DNA from: Dendrocalamus latiflorus
Taxonomy: Eukaryota; Streptophyta; Magnoliopsida; Poales; Poaceae
DNA length: 64,000 bases
Assembly: GCA_017311315.1 (NCBI GenBank)
Contig: CM029654.1
Span: 6,889,382-6,953,381, forward strand
Direction: 5' to 3'
Below the pieces are notes generated by a model. It ran no database searches. It worked only from the letters and a program-made list of their open reading frames with translations, and had not been told where the DNA came from. Below, piece after piece: positions 43,840-55,080 of the stretch. Position numbers and translations under genes: made by a program. The stretch's first letter is position 1, and each line of letters begins with the position of its first letter.

Positions 43840-44435
43840 TAGTGATGAAAACAAATCGAATACGAATGAATAATAATTCTATTATATTTATTTTCATATT
43901 TTTCCCCGAATGAGGATATGAATATGGATACCTCGAATGCAAATACGCATAATATCAAATATAAATATGGAACAAATACGAATCGAATCAAATACGGTTA
44001 TGAATATTGCTCAGAACATGAAAACTCTTTAAATTGTACACACAAAATAAACAGAAAACATAAATAATTTATTCCATCCAAATATTCATGAAGAACATTC
44101 ATTCATGTAAACTAATATTTCTTCCCTAATCCATGTATTATCGTATATGTTAATGTATAATGGACTACTAAAATATAATGTAAATGAGTTGGGCTGAAAT
44201 AGATAATATATGCTGCGAATATTGGGCCCTGAATATCCAGATAATCCAGATCCGTATTCAACGGATAGTGAGCTACCGAATTTGTATTTATTTCTGATAT
44301 GATACTATCTGATAAATATTTGAATCGATAAAATCCGTATTCAAAAATTGTCTGGTTCAATCAGAAATTATCCTATCTATTTTCACCCCTACTCCCACCG
44401 ATATGTGTGGAACGGATAGAGCATTTTCACCCCTA
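43840..44435. mobile_element. Non-autonomous hAT element, 596 bp
   Basis: It starts TAGTGATGAAAA and ends TTTTCACCCCTA (reversed TAGGGGTGAAAA). The exact octamer CTTCCAAG flanks it at 43832-43839 and 44436-44443, the 8-bp hAT target duplication. It is very AT-rich with many AATACGAAT/CCGTATTC words. The right terminus is present twice: TTTTCACCCCTACT occurs at about 44378 and again at the true end, with ATGTGTGGAACGGATAGAGC between. No transposase. Confidence 0.88.
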
Positions 44436-44689
44436 CTTCCAAGGATACTAAATGCGGAAGCATGGCGTCACGCCACACTAGCTACTACTTAGATCAAAGG
44501 AAAAAAGCGTACAAGTCATAAGAGAGGTTTTCAACAAAAAAATAAGTTTAATTACATAAACAAGGTGTTTTACGAAAGTGTGGTTTTATTATGTGAAGGA
44601 TGGTTTTTCTAAAAATATCGAGGATCTATATGTAATTTGGAAGAGTTTGCATGCAATTTTGAAAAATCAAAGGGTTTAGTCGAAATATC

Positions 44690-47560
44690 GTGATTGAAAC
44701 ACTGTGGCTCATGGTTGAAGTTGAGGTCGTGGTCGAAGAGCATCATGGTCGAAGTCGACGCCGTGGTCAAAGTCGAAGCCGTGTTCGAGGTCAAGGTCGT
44801 GGTTGTGGTCGAAGGGCTGTGGTCCGTGGTTGAGGTCGAGGCTGTGTTCGAGGTTGAGGCTGTGGTCGTGGTCAAAGAGTCTTGGTTCGTGGTCGAAATC
44901 GAGGCTGTGGTTGATGGGCGCTGTGGTCGAAATCGAGGCTGTGGTCGAGGTCGAGGTTATGGTCATGGTCGAAGGGCCATGGTCAAAGTTGATGCCGTGG
45001 TCGACATCGATGCCGTGGTCAAAATCGATACTGTGGTCGAAGGGTCGTGGTTGAAGAACTAGGTCGAAGTTGAAGTTGTGGTCAAAGTGGAAGTCCTGGT
45101 TGAAAAGGGCCGTGGTTGAGGTCGAGGATGCGGTCGAAGGGGGCCGTGTACGTAGTCAAGGCCGCGGTCGAAGAAGTCAAGGCTGTGGTTGATGGTGGAC
45201 GCCGAGGTCGTGCACTGTGGTCGAAGGGCACTGTGATCGATGTTGACGATGTGGTCAAACTCGACGTGGGCGAGGTCGAAGCCATGGTCGAGATTGAGGT
45301 TGTGGTCACGGTCGAAGGTCCATGGTTGAAGGGTCGTAATCGACGTCGATGCCGTGGTTGAAAACGATTCCATAGTTGAAGAGTCATGGTCGAAGGATTG
45401 GGTCAAAGTCGAAGCTGTGGTCCGTATGGAAGTCATGGTCGAAAGAGCCATGGTTGAAGTGGAGGGCGTGGTCAAAGGGGGCCATGGTGGAGGTCAAGGT
45501 GCGGTTGAAGGGTGCCATGTCTGTAATCAACGCCGTGGTCAAAGTTGAAGTCGAGGTTGTGGTCGAAGGGCGCCGTGGTCGAAGTTGAGGCCGTGGCTGA
45601 AGGGGGCCGTGGTGCGTGGTCGAAGACGAAGTCATGGTTGACGTTGACGAAGTCGAAGCCATGGTCAAAATTGATGCCGTAGTCGAAAGGCCATGGTTAA
45701 AGGACCGTGTCAAAGTCAAAGCCGTAGTCGAAGTGGAGGGCACGGTTGAAGGGGCCGCGATCGAAGTCAAGGGCACGATCGAAGGGTGAAGTGGTCTTAG
45801 TCGATGCTGTGGTCGAGGTCGAGGTGTAGTCGATGGTCGATGCCAAGGCCGTGGTCCATAGTCGAAGTGGACGCCGTGGTCAAAGGGCGCTGTGGTCGAA
45901 ATCAACACCATGGTCGATGTCGATGCGGGCGAGGTCAACGTCGTGGTCCAAGTGAAAGTCATGTTTGAAAGGGCCGTGGTCGAGGTTGATGCCATGGTCG
46001 AAGGGCACCGTGATTGAGGTCAATGCCGTGGTCGAAGTCCACGCCATGGTCGAAGGGTGCCGTGGTCAAGGTCAAGGCCATGGTCAAAGTGGACACCGTG
46101 GTGGAAGGGGATGCCATGGTCGAGTCAGCGCCGTGGTCAACGTCGACATGGGCGGGGGTTGAAGCCATGGTCGAGGTCGAGACCATGGTCAAGGTCGATG
46201 GGCTGTGGTCAACATTGATGCCGTGGTCAAAATCGATTACGTAGTCGAAGGACTGTGGTCGAACGACTAGGTCGAAGTCGAAGCCATGGTCCAAGTGGAA
46301 GTCATTGTTGAAAGGGCCGTGGTCGAGGTCGATGCCATGGTTGAAGGGGCCATGGTCGAGGTCGAGGTCGCGGTCGAAGGGGGTCATGGTTGAGGTCGAG
46401 GGCACGATTGAAGGGGGACGTGTTCGTAGTCGACGCCGTGGTCGACATTGAAGCCGCGGTTGAAGTTGAGGCCTTGGTCGAAGGGTGCCATGGTCGACGT
46501 CGACATGGTTGAAGGGAGCCGTGGTCCACGGTTGAAGTCAAGGCCGTGGTCGATGTCGATGTTGGTGAAGTCGAAGCCGTGGTTGACATTGATGTTGGCG
46601 ATGTCAAAGCCGTGGTCAACATCGAAGTGCCATCATTGAAACTGATGCCATGGTCGACGTCGATGCTGTGGTCAAAATCGATGCCGACGTCGAAGGGCCA
46701 TGGTCGAAGGACCGAGTCGACATTAACACTGTGGTCCAAGCAGACACCATGGTTGAAGTCGTGGCAGTGGTCAAAGGGCACCATGGTTGACGTCGACGCA
46801 AGCAAAGTTGAGGCCATGGTCGAGTTCGAGGCCGTGGTCGGGGTCGAAGTTGATGTCGTGGTCGAAGTCGATGACATGGTCGAAGTCAACACCATGGACC
46901 AAGTGGACGTCATGGTCGATGTGGAGGGCACGGTTGAAGGGGGCCGTGGTCGAGGTCGAGACCGCGGTCGAAGGGGGCGTCGTGGTTGATGTCCACACCG
47001 TGGTCAATGTCGACATGGTCGAAGTCGAGGTCGTGGTTGAAGGGGGCTGTGGTCCATGTTTGAAGTCGAAGCCATGGTCAAAGGGCCGAGTCGACGTCGA
47101 CACCATGGTCCAAATGCTGGTCATGGTCGAAAGGGTCGTGGTCGAGGTGGAGGGTGCAGTCGAAGGGGGCTGTGGTCAAGGTGGAGGGCACGGTCGAAAG
47201 GGGCCAAGTTCATTATCGATGTTGTGGTCGAAGTCGAGGCCATGGTTGAAGGGCGTCGTGGTCGAAGTCCACACCATGGTCGAAATTGCGGCTGTGGTCG
47301 ATGGTCGACACCGAGGCTGTGGTTGAAGTCAACGCCGTGGTCGAGGTCGACGTCAAAGCCGTGGTCGTGGTCGAGGTCATGGTCAAAAGGGGTCGTGGTC
47401 GAGGTTGAGGGCATCGTTGAAGGGGGCCTCCATGGTCGAAGTCGAGGCCTTGGTCGAAGGGCACTGTGGTTGAGGTCGATGCCATGGTCGAAGTTGATGC
47501 CGTGGTCGAAGGGCTGTGGTCGACGTTGATGCCATAGTCGACCTCGGTGACTGCTTCGAC
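44690..47560. repeat. 2.9-kb minisatellite of 18-bp GTGGTCGAAGTCGAxGCC units
   Basis: The consensus unit is about GTGGTCGAAGTCGAGGCC with frequent A/G and C/T changes and longer variants containing GGGCCGTGG or GGGGGCCGTGG. Length changes stay largely in multiples of three, so frames remain open on both strands for hundreds of bases: + gives VVEVEA-type hexapeptides, - gives STSTTAS or DFDHGV-type repeats. I regard these as repeat artefacts. No primate- or microbe-like gene is present. Edges blend into a TCGAAG-containing flank on the right. Confidence 0.9.
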
Positions 47561-47594
47561 CACGAAGACATAGTCGAACAGATGTGATCGAAGC

Positions 47595-47815
47595 GCCTAC
47601 AAAACTGATAAAGGTAGCATAAAATTGGGTAAAGATAGTATCTCAGGTCCATAAAGGAACAGAGCAAATTCGGTAAAGATAGCATAAAATTCGATAAAGA
47701 TAGCACCTAGCACCTTAAATCCATGTGAGGAAAAATCGATAAATGTATAAACTGTAAAATTCGATAAAGATAGTATAAAATTCGATAAATATAGCACCTT
47801 AGGTCCATGAGAGAA
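47595..47815. repeat. AAATTCGATAAAGATAGCA short tandem repeats
   Basis: Six or so imperfect copies of ATAAAATTCGATAAAGATAG, spaced 18-60 bp, some linked by AGGTCCAT.A. They lie at the right edge of the minisatellite. Confidence 0.75.
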
Positions 47816-47829
47816 TAGGAGCGACTATG

Positions 47830-48215
47830 GGGTCGGCGTGGCCAAAGAGGATGTTGACGAAGCACCGCACTCGAAGCACTATAGCAACCGGCCCCAACGA
47901 CTGCTTCGACCACGGCGCTTCAACCATGAAACCGTAGTCGACGCGAACAAAGGCGGTGAAGTCAGCGCGACCAAAGAGGAAGAGGACGGCGCGAGCGAAG
48001 AGGAAAAAAGGAGCGGCGGGCGCGCCGCTTCGACCACAGAGCCGTAGTCAAATGGATGTGATCGAGGAGGGCGATGCGAACGAAGGCGATGGGTCAACGT
48101 GTCCAAAGAGGAAGATGGCGGCACGAGCGAAGAGGAAAAAGGAGTGGCGGGCGCACCCCGGGCGAAGAAAAGGAAGCGAGAGCAAGAAATCGAGGAGCAA
48201 GTAAAGAATAGCAAG
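47830..48215. repeat. Two diverged copies of a GCGACCAAAGAGGAAGA-type unit
   Basis: About 150-bp units near 47960 and 48110 share CCAAAGAGGAAGA.GGCG, CACGAGCGAAGAGGAAAAA and GGAGTGGCGGGCGC. Lys/Arg/Glu-rich ORFs on + and Ser/Pro-rich ORFs on - are compositional. The first copy still carries TTCGACCAC words, linking it to the minisatellite. Confidence 0.55.
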
Positions 48216-48715
48216 CGAGGGTAATAGAACAGAGGATGTGTGTGCAGCTATGAAAAAGACAGCTACGATGCGCCATGATGAAAGCGACACGAACATTCGT
48301 GAGAATGCATGGAGTTTATCCAAAGGTCATGCATCGCGTGATTTGCCCGATCGAATGGCCGACACAAGCACAGGGTAAAAAAACAGCAAGTGGAGAACTT
48401 TTTCGTGAAGTCAGCGATGGAGAGACTGGAATCCTCCGGCTTTAATATAGTTAGGATGTGTGGAACGGATAGAGCGCGATGCTTTGTATTCTTTGTCCTG
48501 TAGGGGATTAAATGGCATGGGCCAAAGTCATGGCCAGGACCAAGATTGGATAAGGTGATGAGGTCGTTGGGGTCTATCTTGTTGGCCAAATGTATCACGG
48601 GCTTATTGATAGCGCACGTCGTTTTCAGTGAAGGGTTTGGATTGACCTCAACGTCTAGGCACACGGGACCAAAGAAACCACGGTGCTTATAGACAGGAAT
48701 TACCTCGCTCATTTT

Positions 48716-48960
48716 GGTTTTAATTTTTGACTTATTTTTTATTATTTATAAATTTTTTTCTGAACTTTTAACTTTTTTGAGCTTTTTTGCTGGTTCTTTT
48801 TTCCTGTATTCATTTGCGTTGTCCGTGATAGGCTAGTATATTTTTTATTTTTAAATTTAATTACGCCAAATAAGTCACCTTTAGCTACAATAAAATTTCA
48901 GCTGATACAGTGCAATTTCAACTATAAACTACAGCTTTTCAGCCCAACCAAACGGGGCAA
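48716..48960 (-). mobile_element. MITE with GCTCGGTTGGGCTGA terminus (copy 2)
   Basis: Reverse orientation of the 16711-16990 family: AATTACGCCAAATAAG, ATAAAATTTCAGCTGATACAG and CAGCCCAACCAAACGGGGC on +. The left end is AT-rich and poorly bounded. Confidence 0.6.
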
Positions 48961-50100
48961 AGCTGTTTGAAGTGCAGTGCATAGTGTAAGAGTCGATTGT
49001 GTAGCGGATCCCAAACCTGTCGCATTGATTAAGTAAGTAGGTCACCGAATTTCCAAATTACATATTTAGATCATTAAGCATGTTTAAGTCGCTCACCTGA
49101 CGTCATTAGCAGGCTACTCGTGTATGACCAGTGACGTGGCGCTTTTACTATTGCCACCGTGGCAAAGGTGCATGGACCCCAATTTACCCGCCCTTTTTGT
49201 TTTTTGGGTTGCAAATCTCCAGATCGCATGGCAGCCTCGCCCTTCTCCGCTGCTCGCATCCCCCACGCGTGCAAGCAGCAAGGCGAGGCGACGGACGGAA
49301 ACCCACTTCTCCCATTCAGTTCCTTCTTAAGACCCTCCTCATTCCTCATCTTCCAAAATCGGGATCCTTTTTGGCTTATGGTTGTTATTTATATTTTTTA
49401 GTTGAAATTTTTGAATTTTAGGCTGTTCGTGACAGAAACTACGGAGAGAGATACTTCCTTACAATTTTAGATGATATAGATGTTTGACTTTTAACGTATA
49501 CTATAATTAACTTATAGATCTCGTCTTGAGAAAATACTCTGTTTGAAAGTTAGATATTGTATCAAAAGCCAAAAGCTGCCTTTAGAAACCGCAAAGAACA
49601 TGCCCATTGACTTGTGCGACCTATTTGTGTCAAGAGCTATATGTCAAAGGTTATGGACTCGTAAATGTCTCCATGAACTTATATGGCCTATTTTTGTTTT
49701 GTTCATGTGCTCGCACGCGAAAATTATGGATTTGTAATGTTATGAACTTGTATACCACAAAATTCTTCTCGTGCTTCTCTCTCTAAAGGCAAAAAAAATC
49801 TTGTTGCATATACGTGCTGTTTAGAGTGGCTTGGAGTATGTATAGCAAAGATGGTAAATAATAGATCAGTGTTTCCATGTGACAACCGAGGGCAAAATGG
49901 TCTTTTAGCAGAGCCTAACGGAGGGGCTGTGATGGGAAAGTGACGGTGATGGCATACCGTAGATAAAATTTGGAAACAGATGGCTATTCTAATTTTTCAG
50001 TTTCTGCTAGTTTGGTAGAGCTCTATATTTTAATTTTTCACTTTCTATTTTGATTCTCTATGAATTCACTTCCTTAATAATCTAGAACTAGCAGAGAGAA
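48961..50100. mobile_element. Intergenic with a MITE of the GGGCCTGTTC family (copy 3, about 49420-49605)
   Basis: 49420-49605 contains GACAGAAACTACGGAGAGAG, a TACAATTTTAGATGATATAG stretch, AATTAACTTATAGATCTCG and AAAAGCCAAAAGCTGCC, matching the interior of the 12084 and 61475 copies. The rest is AT-rich with small ORFs and no recognised domain. Confidence 0.4.
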
Positions 50101-50139
50101 GCATTTGGCAAGATATGAAGCGGCTCGTCGTAGAGTTCA

Positions 50140-50690
50140 AGGGTGGCTATGCCATGGCCTTGAGGCGTGCAGGACCCCGGTGTGTTGGTGGCGGTCTTTT
50201 TTGTGTGTAGGTAGTGCGTGCGGTGCTGTGGAGGTGCTGGCGAAAGCCTTGCCGGTGTTCGTACCGGTCTCGACAATGATGACGCCTTCGGGCGCCATTT
50301 TCCTTCCTGGAGGTGTTGTCATGGCACTCCACAGCCCTCATGTATACTAATCTCCAGGTGAAAACCTTGCCTCGGTGAGGCGGGCGGCGTCGGCGACCCT
50401 CGTCGCTTCCTTGGAGGCGTTGCCTAGGTGATCCATCTTCACGCAAAGTAGATCGAAGTTTGGTTGGCACAGTCGGAGGAGGTTAGAGACTTGGTTGAGA
50501 GCAAGGACGGAGAAGAAGTTCTGAAGCTTAGTCTTTCTAGCTTTTTTATAGTCCTTAAGCTCTCTTTCTTGTTGTTTTATGTTCCTCAGTTTTGAGACTT
50601 TGAGCCTAAGAACTCGTGTAACTTTTGGCTGTGTATATCCCTCGTGGATATAGAGGCCGGATTTTATATCCTTTATCTAAAAATTGACTC
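50140..50690 (-). repeat. Dispersed repeat, inverted partner of 59207-59560
   Basis: Both copies contain TATATCC.CGAGGGATATAC and AAAGGATATAAAATCC, a CTTCTCCGTCC stretch, and a coding-like piece ending GGCAAGGTTTTCACCTGGAG. In one frame this gives EARFSPGD and in another RRPPHRGKVFTW. A minus-strand ATG near 50435 opens MDHLGNASKEATRVADAARL-like words but stops after about 30 codons. A truncated retroelement leader is my best guess. Copies are in opposite orientation, about 9 kb apart. Confidence 0.55.
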
Positions 50691-50699
50691 CCAAAACCC

Positions 50700-51840
50700 T
50701 AAAAGAGAGAATTGATGGGGGAAAAAATCCATACTTCTCCTGGTTGTAGTACTTAAGTCTATTTGGTTTTTGCTCCTTTCTACTTAAACACAAAGTTTCA
50801 AAATTTTTATATATTTTTTGGTACCGATCTAGTCTATGTGAATGTGATACCATACAACGGCTATAGCAACATGGACAAACCAAATCTCAGATAATTTTAC
50901 AGGAGGGCCAATGAATACAACAGAGTAGAACTCATTTGAATCATCCAAAACAAACCAAAAATCTAGTTGTAGCATGCACGCATTACGAACAATTCCCGCG
51001 ATCAAACAATGAAGCACAATACTGACCATAGAGTATAGTTCCTGCTAGGTTCATATCATAGAGTACATATTCAACCATTACATTGTCATTCAATTGTCAA
51101 TCTTGCCAAACAAACATTCCTACCGTCAAAACTAGGAACACCCCAATGCTTGTTCGTCTCGGCTACATCTTGGTTTAGCTCACACAATGCTTTGTAAATC
51201 TTTTGTGTTTTGCCTCCTTGCACATGTACAGAGGACCAACAAATTGCTGCAGGGGATCATATGCAACAAGAACAATTTTAGCATCGGTAATTGGGGATTA
51301 AACAGTACAGCTCTGTACTACAATTCGGTAATTCAAAGAACACTTGTGTGAATACTACTATCAAATTCTATTAAAAGAACTACTGCATGAGAGAGCATTG
51401 CAGGCGGCAAGAGAAATTTCAGCGCACATCAATACACAAAGCATAGTAAAAGCAATGGACAGAGTGATGCGGTCCCAAGTACTGCACTAATTTCTATTTA
51501 TGATTCACAGATTGAAGCCGTTTTGCCGAAGGGGAGAAACTACTAGCGCGGACATGCATGTATGCTGGAGCTTGGAGGTGGGTGCGCAATGCATGCCACA
51601 GAAGAGGAGTTTGTTTCCCATAAGGTTTGGAGAGATAGGGAAATTGAAGATATTTCGGAAGACAAAACGGCAGGAGATTTCCTTGCTATCTTTTCTGCAC
51701 ATGATGCTCGACTAGGGAGGCCACAACCCAAGATACGCGCCACCCTTCCCCCTTCGTGCACTTGGGTGGGGGCCACCAGTAGCCCGAGACTATAATCAGA
51801 TGGCGCACCAAAGAGTCATAGTTGTTTTTTTAGGTCAACA
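50700..51840. other. Intergenic, no gene seen
   Basis: AT-rich with small ORFs on both strands, none with a recognised domain or splice logic. No paired terminal repeats seen. Confidence 0.4.
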
Positions 51841-52290
51841 CATATACATTAGTTAAGTAGTTAATGGGTCAGGCTCAGGTTAATTTGGTTTCTTTATGAG
51901 TTCTTTTTGAAAACCGGTCAGGATAAGTTTTTTTTTATGAAGAGTCCTAAGGTGTATAGGTGAGTTCTAATGGGACATTGTGTTGCCTATAAAAGGCTTA
52001 AAGGGTGCACTCATTGTAACTTGGAGTTTAGATTATGAATTGAGTTTTGGCGTGTCGCTACGAGAGTCTAACCCTGTTATCATGTGTGTGCGAGCCCTTG
52101 AGGATCTGTCTAGGGTTCATCTTTATGTGTATGGGATTCATCTATGATGTCGATTTTTATTCGTTGGATCAATTAATCCTATCTCTCTCGTTCACGTGCT
52201 GTGGGCCTATGGTGTATGTGGGTTGAGGATTTGTCTACCCTAGTGTAAATTGCATCTATAATTCATGCTTCACATATCTGTTTGGGAATT
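51840..52290 (+). repeat. LTR-like segment
   Basis: It contains a good TATA box (TATAAAAGG, about 51996) followed by GTAACTTGGAGTTTAGATTATGAATTG-like sequence (first 20 bases GTAACTTGGAGTTTAGATTA) and a GTGGGTTGAGGATTTGTCTA tail, an arrangement like a plant LTR promoter and R-U5. I found no second copy, TSD or internal domains, so it could be a degraded solo LTR or an unrelated promoter. Confidence 0.3.
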
Positions 52291-53540
52291 ACCACCATGA
52301 AAGACCTTGCCATCTACAGATTAAAATATCATCTCGAGATTTGATCCATATCACAGAGCATAGCAAAAGTAATGGATAGAGCACAACAAGCACCATTATT
52401 TCTGTGCAAAGATTTAATTAACGAACTTGAAGTTTGTCTAATTGAACGACATGCATTCTTTCATTCAGCGAGCAGATCACAACTAGTACTAGTACTCACA
52501 TGAACAAGTACCAACTCCACATGAGCAAGTACCAATTCCACATAAAAAATTACTCGTAGAACATGAAATTCCACTAGCATTGCCAATTCATGCTTTAGGA
52601 TGTGGATCTGGAGGGGTGGCATCAAGGCAGTTAGGGGTTGGTGGCAGCAAACTCCGAGGCTGGCGGCGTTAAGGCAGGGGTAAGCGATGGCAAGCTTCGA
52701 GATTGGCGGCATTGAGGGGTTTCGACGGTGAGAGGGTACAGGTGCTCCTGATTAGGCGGCGAGGGGATTTGGCGGCGATGGATCCAACAGTGAGGGGATT
52801 CAGGTTGGCGGTTAGGGCTTCAGGAGGGGATAAGGGATCTAGGGTCGAGGGAACGGCAGTGGCGAGAGGGGGTAGAGGCGAGGGCGAGAGACTGGCGGAG
52901 ATGGGGGCTAGATCTAGGTGAGGGCGAGAGAAGGCGAAAGTGGGGCCGAGAGGAGGTAGAGGTGGGGGCGAGAGGAGGCGATATGATTCAGACTTGCGGA
53001 GCAAACGCGTGGGGGGCAAGAGGGTGCGGAGGGTAGGTGTATGGCATTTTACACGTAATTATCTCTAATTTTAAATGGTATTTTTTCGGGTATGTTGGCT
53101 TTTCACGAGAATCCATCTTAAGGTTGCTTCTCATTGCTAGTTTATTTTCAATTTTGCTCCTCACGAGAATTAGAATTACGCTGTTTTAGCAAGCTAAATG
53201 TTTGTCACAACTCCACAAGATCCGAAGGAGAAGCTGGGACCAGGAGCTGTACCAAACAGACCCTTATTCAGCGGCAAATCGTAAAAGTGGGAGTTATTCA
53301 ATGATAAATAGTAGATTTTCTCTTTAATTAAGTTCTTGAATGTACTGGTTCAGATGAGAGCACACTCCAATTTTGTTGTGTTTATTCTTGTACCAGAAAT
53401 ATTCTTTGTGCCTTTCTTGTAGCATTGTAATGTTTCTTTGTGCCTCGACGGGCGGGTCGCTGTGCGAGCGTACAACCCATGCCGGCCACCGCGGGCAAGA
53501 TGATCCACTTGCATGTAGTGGACTAATGGAAGACAAGTGC
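52291..53540. other. Intergenic with a purine-rich stretch
   Basis: 52690-53030 is GGCGAGAGG-rich on +, giving Pro/Leu/Ser-rich minus-strand ORFs without a family match. 52480-52550 holds a short doubled ACATGAGCAAGTACCAATTC-like motif. The rest is featureless. Confidence 0.4.
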
Positions 53541-53557
53541 ATCCATATGTGCATGTC

Positions 53558-53640
53558 GAATCAAAGTCACTTTTGGCACTGTTTCACACCGTATTTACAA
53601 AAAATAGTAGTATGCTGACCATATTGACAAAAATATCGTT
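53558..53640 (+). repeat. Left TIR of the Mutator-like element
   Basis: About 83 bp; reverse-complement partner at 57141-57226 with scattered substitutions and small indels. Confidence 0.75.
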
Positions 53641-53799
53641 TTTGTTGTCGAAGGGCCGGGTGGCAGCGCCCGCGAGGCGACGCGTAGCGCTGCCGCCCCC
53701 TCACTGGACGGCAGGCAGCCTGCCTTCCAGGGAGCAGGCGGCAGGCAAGCCTACTGTCCATCCCGTATGCGGCAGGTAATTAGGTAGCCGGTCTAATTA

Positions 53800-54950
53800 T
53801 CTACCTAATTTTTTCCATTTAGTATTTGTTTGAATTTTTAAATATATCAAATGAGCTCAAAAAATTACAAAAATTTATGTACAATCTTCCAACATAATGT
53901 TCCTCATAGCATAATTTTTTAGAAAATTTTTATCTATGGCGAATGTTGCTAAAAAGTTCATACAATTTTGATATTTTTATGAGTTTTTACATATAGCAAA
54001 CGAGCTCCAAAAATTACAAAATTTTATGTGAAGCCTTCTGATGTAGTAATAGTTATTATATAATTTTTTTTGGAAATTTTATGCAATCCAAATTATCTAT
54101 GTTTATTCAGATTAACTTAACCATAAATTTAACGATCGTAACACTTGGTTTGAAGTGCCATGTGTCGGGCAATCGTGGTATATATTATTTACGGCTATTT
54201 GGTTTGCACAATTATCACTCTATCTGTATGTGCCCCTCTTGCACGCTCTCTCGTTTGCACTAATATCATTATTTGAGTGTCATCCCCCTCGCCCGCTCTC
54301 TTGTTTGCACATTTGTCATTCTTAGATGCCGTCCCCCCTCACCCGAAGCGTTGGTAGTGATAATAGATTCTTTCACTCGGGCATAAATATGCACCTCTGC
54401 TGAGTGCGTAGCTCATTAGATCGAGAAGGCAGTGTCCCAGTCGCTCATCGCCGAAGGTCATTGCCGCGGTCGTTGCTCATTAGTTTGAGAAGCCAGTGCG
54501 TAGCTTAAAATTGGCAGTGCTGATTTATTCTCTGCAAAGACAGATAATTTTTTATCGTATTCTTTTGACATTATTCCCGTAATCGTAGTTAATTAGTGTT
54601 ATTTAGTTAGTCATGATTAATATAGTTTGTATTACGAAGTAAGTATGTCGTAGTAATTTAGACATAGTTTGTACTATTATTGTGTACATACGGTACCCAT
54701 AATTTGTTAGTTCAAAGTAAGTAATGAGTTAGTGCTAAGTACGATGGTAATGAATGGTTCATCTTTTTTTCGGATGAGTAATCAAATTATTGGTAAGTAG
54801 TGAAATTTTCACGCATGCATGTAATCACTGACTTGTAGTATATTGTTGTCATTATGAATATTCGCAGTAATATTTCGTTTGTCCCATTTGTTGCAAGGTA
54901 CTATCAAAACTAATAGTGTGTACCTAAATATTTGGAGAAGGCAGTGCATA
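53800..54950. other. Non-coding leader of the Mutator-like element
   Basis: AT-rich with repeated ATATAGCAAACGAGCT-like and AAAATTACAAAATTTTATGT words at 53855-54070 (two diverged copies about 130 bp apart) and a GCCCGCTCTC..GTTTGCAC repeat at 54230-54320. No ORF of note. TAGT-rich stretch near 54600-54900. Confidence 0.45.
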
Positions 54951-55080
54951 AGTCATTGAGGACGCAACAGTGCTGATTAGTTCCCCCGAAAGACAGGTAA
55001 TGCCTCGGTACAGTTGGGGATCAGCGGTTCTGGGCACCACATATCGGGGGTTAGGTGACACTTGCTAGCGCATCACTTCT

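Noticed and set aside
44694..47560. Many ORFs of 60-209 residues on both strands
   Set aside because: They arise from the 18-bp repeat, overlap each other in several frames and have simple Val/Glu/Asp or Ser/Thr/His composition; no domain.
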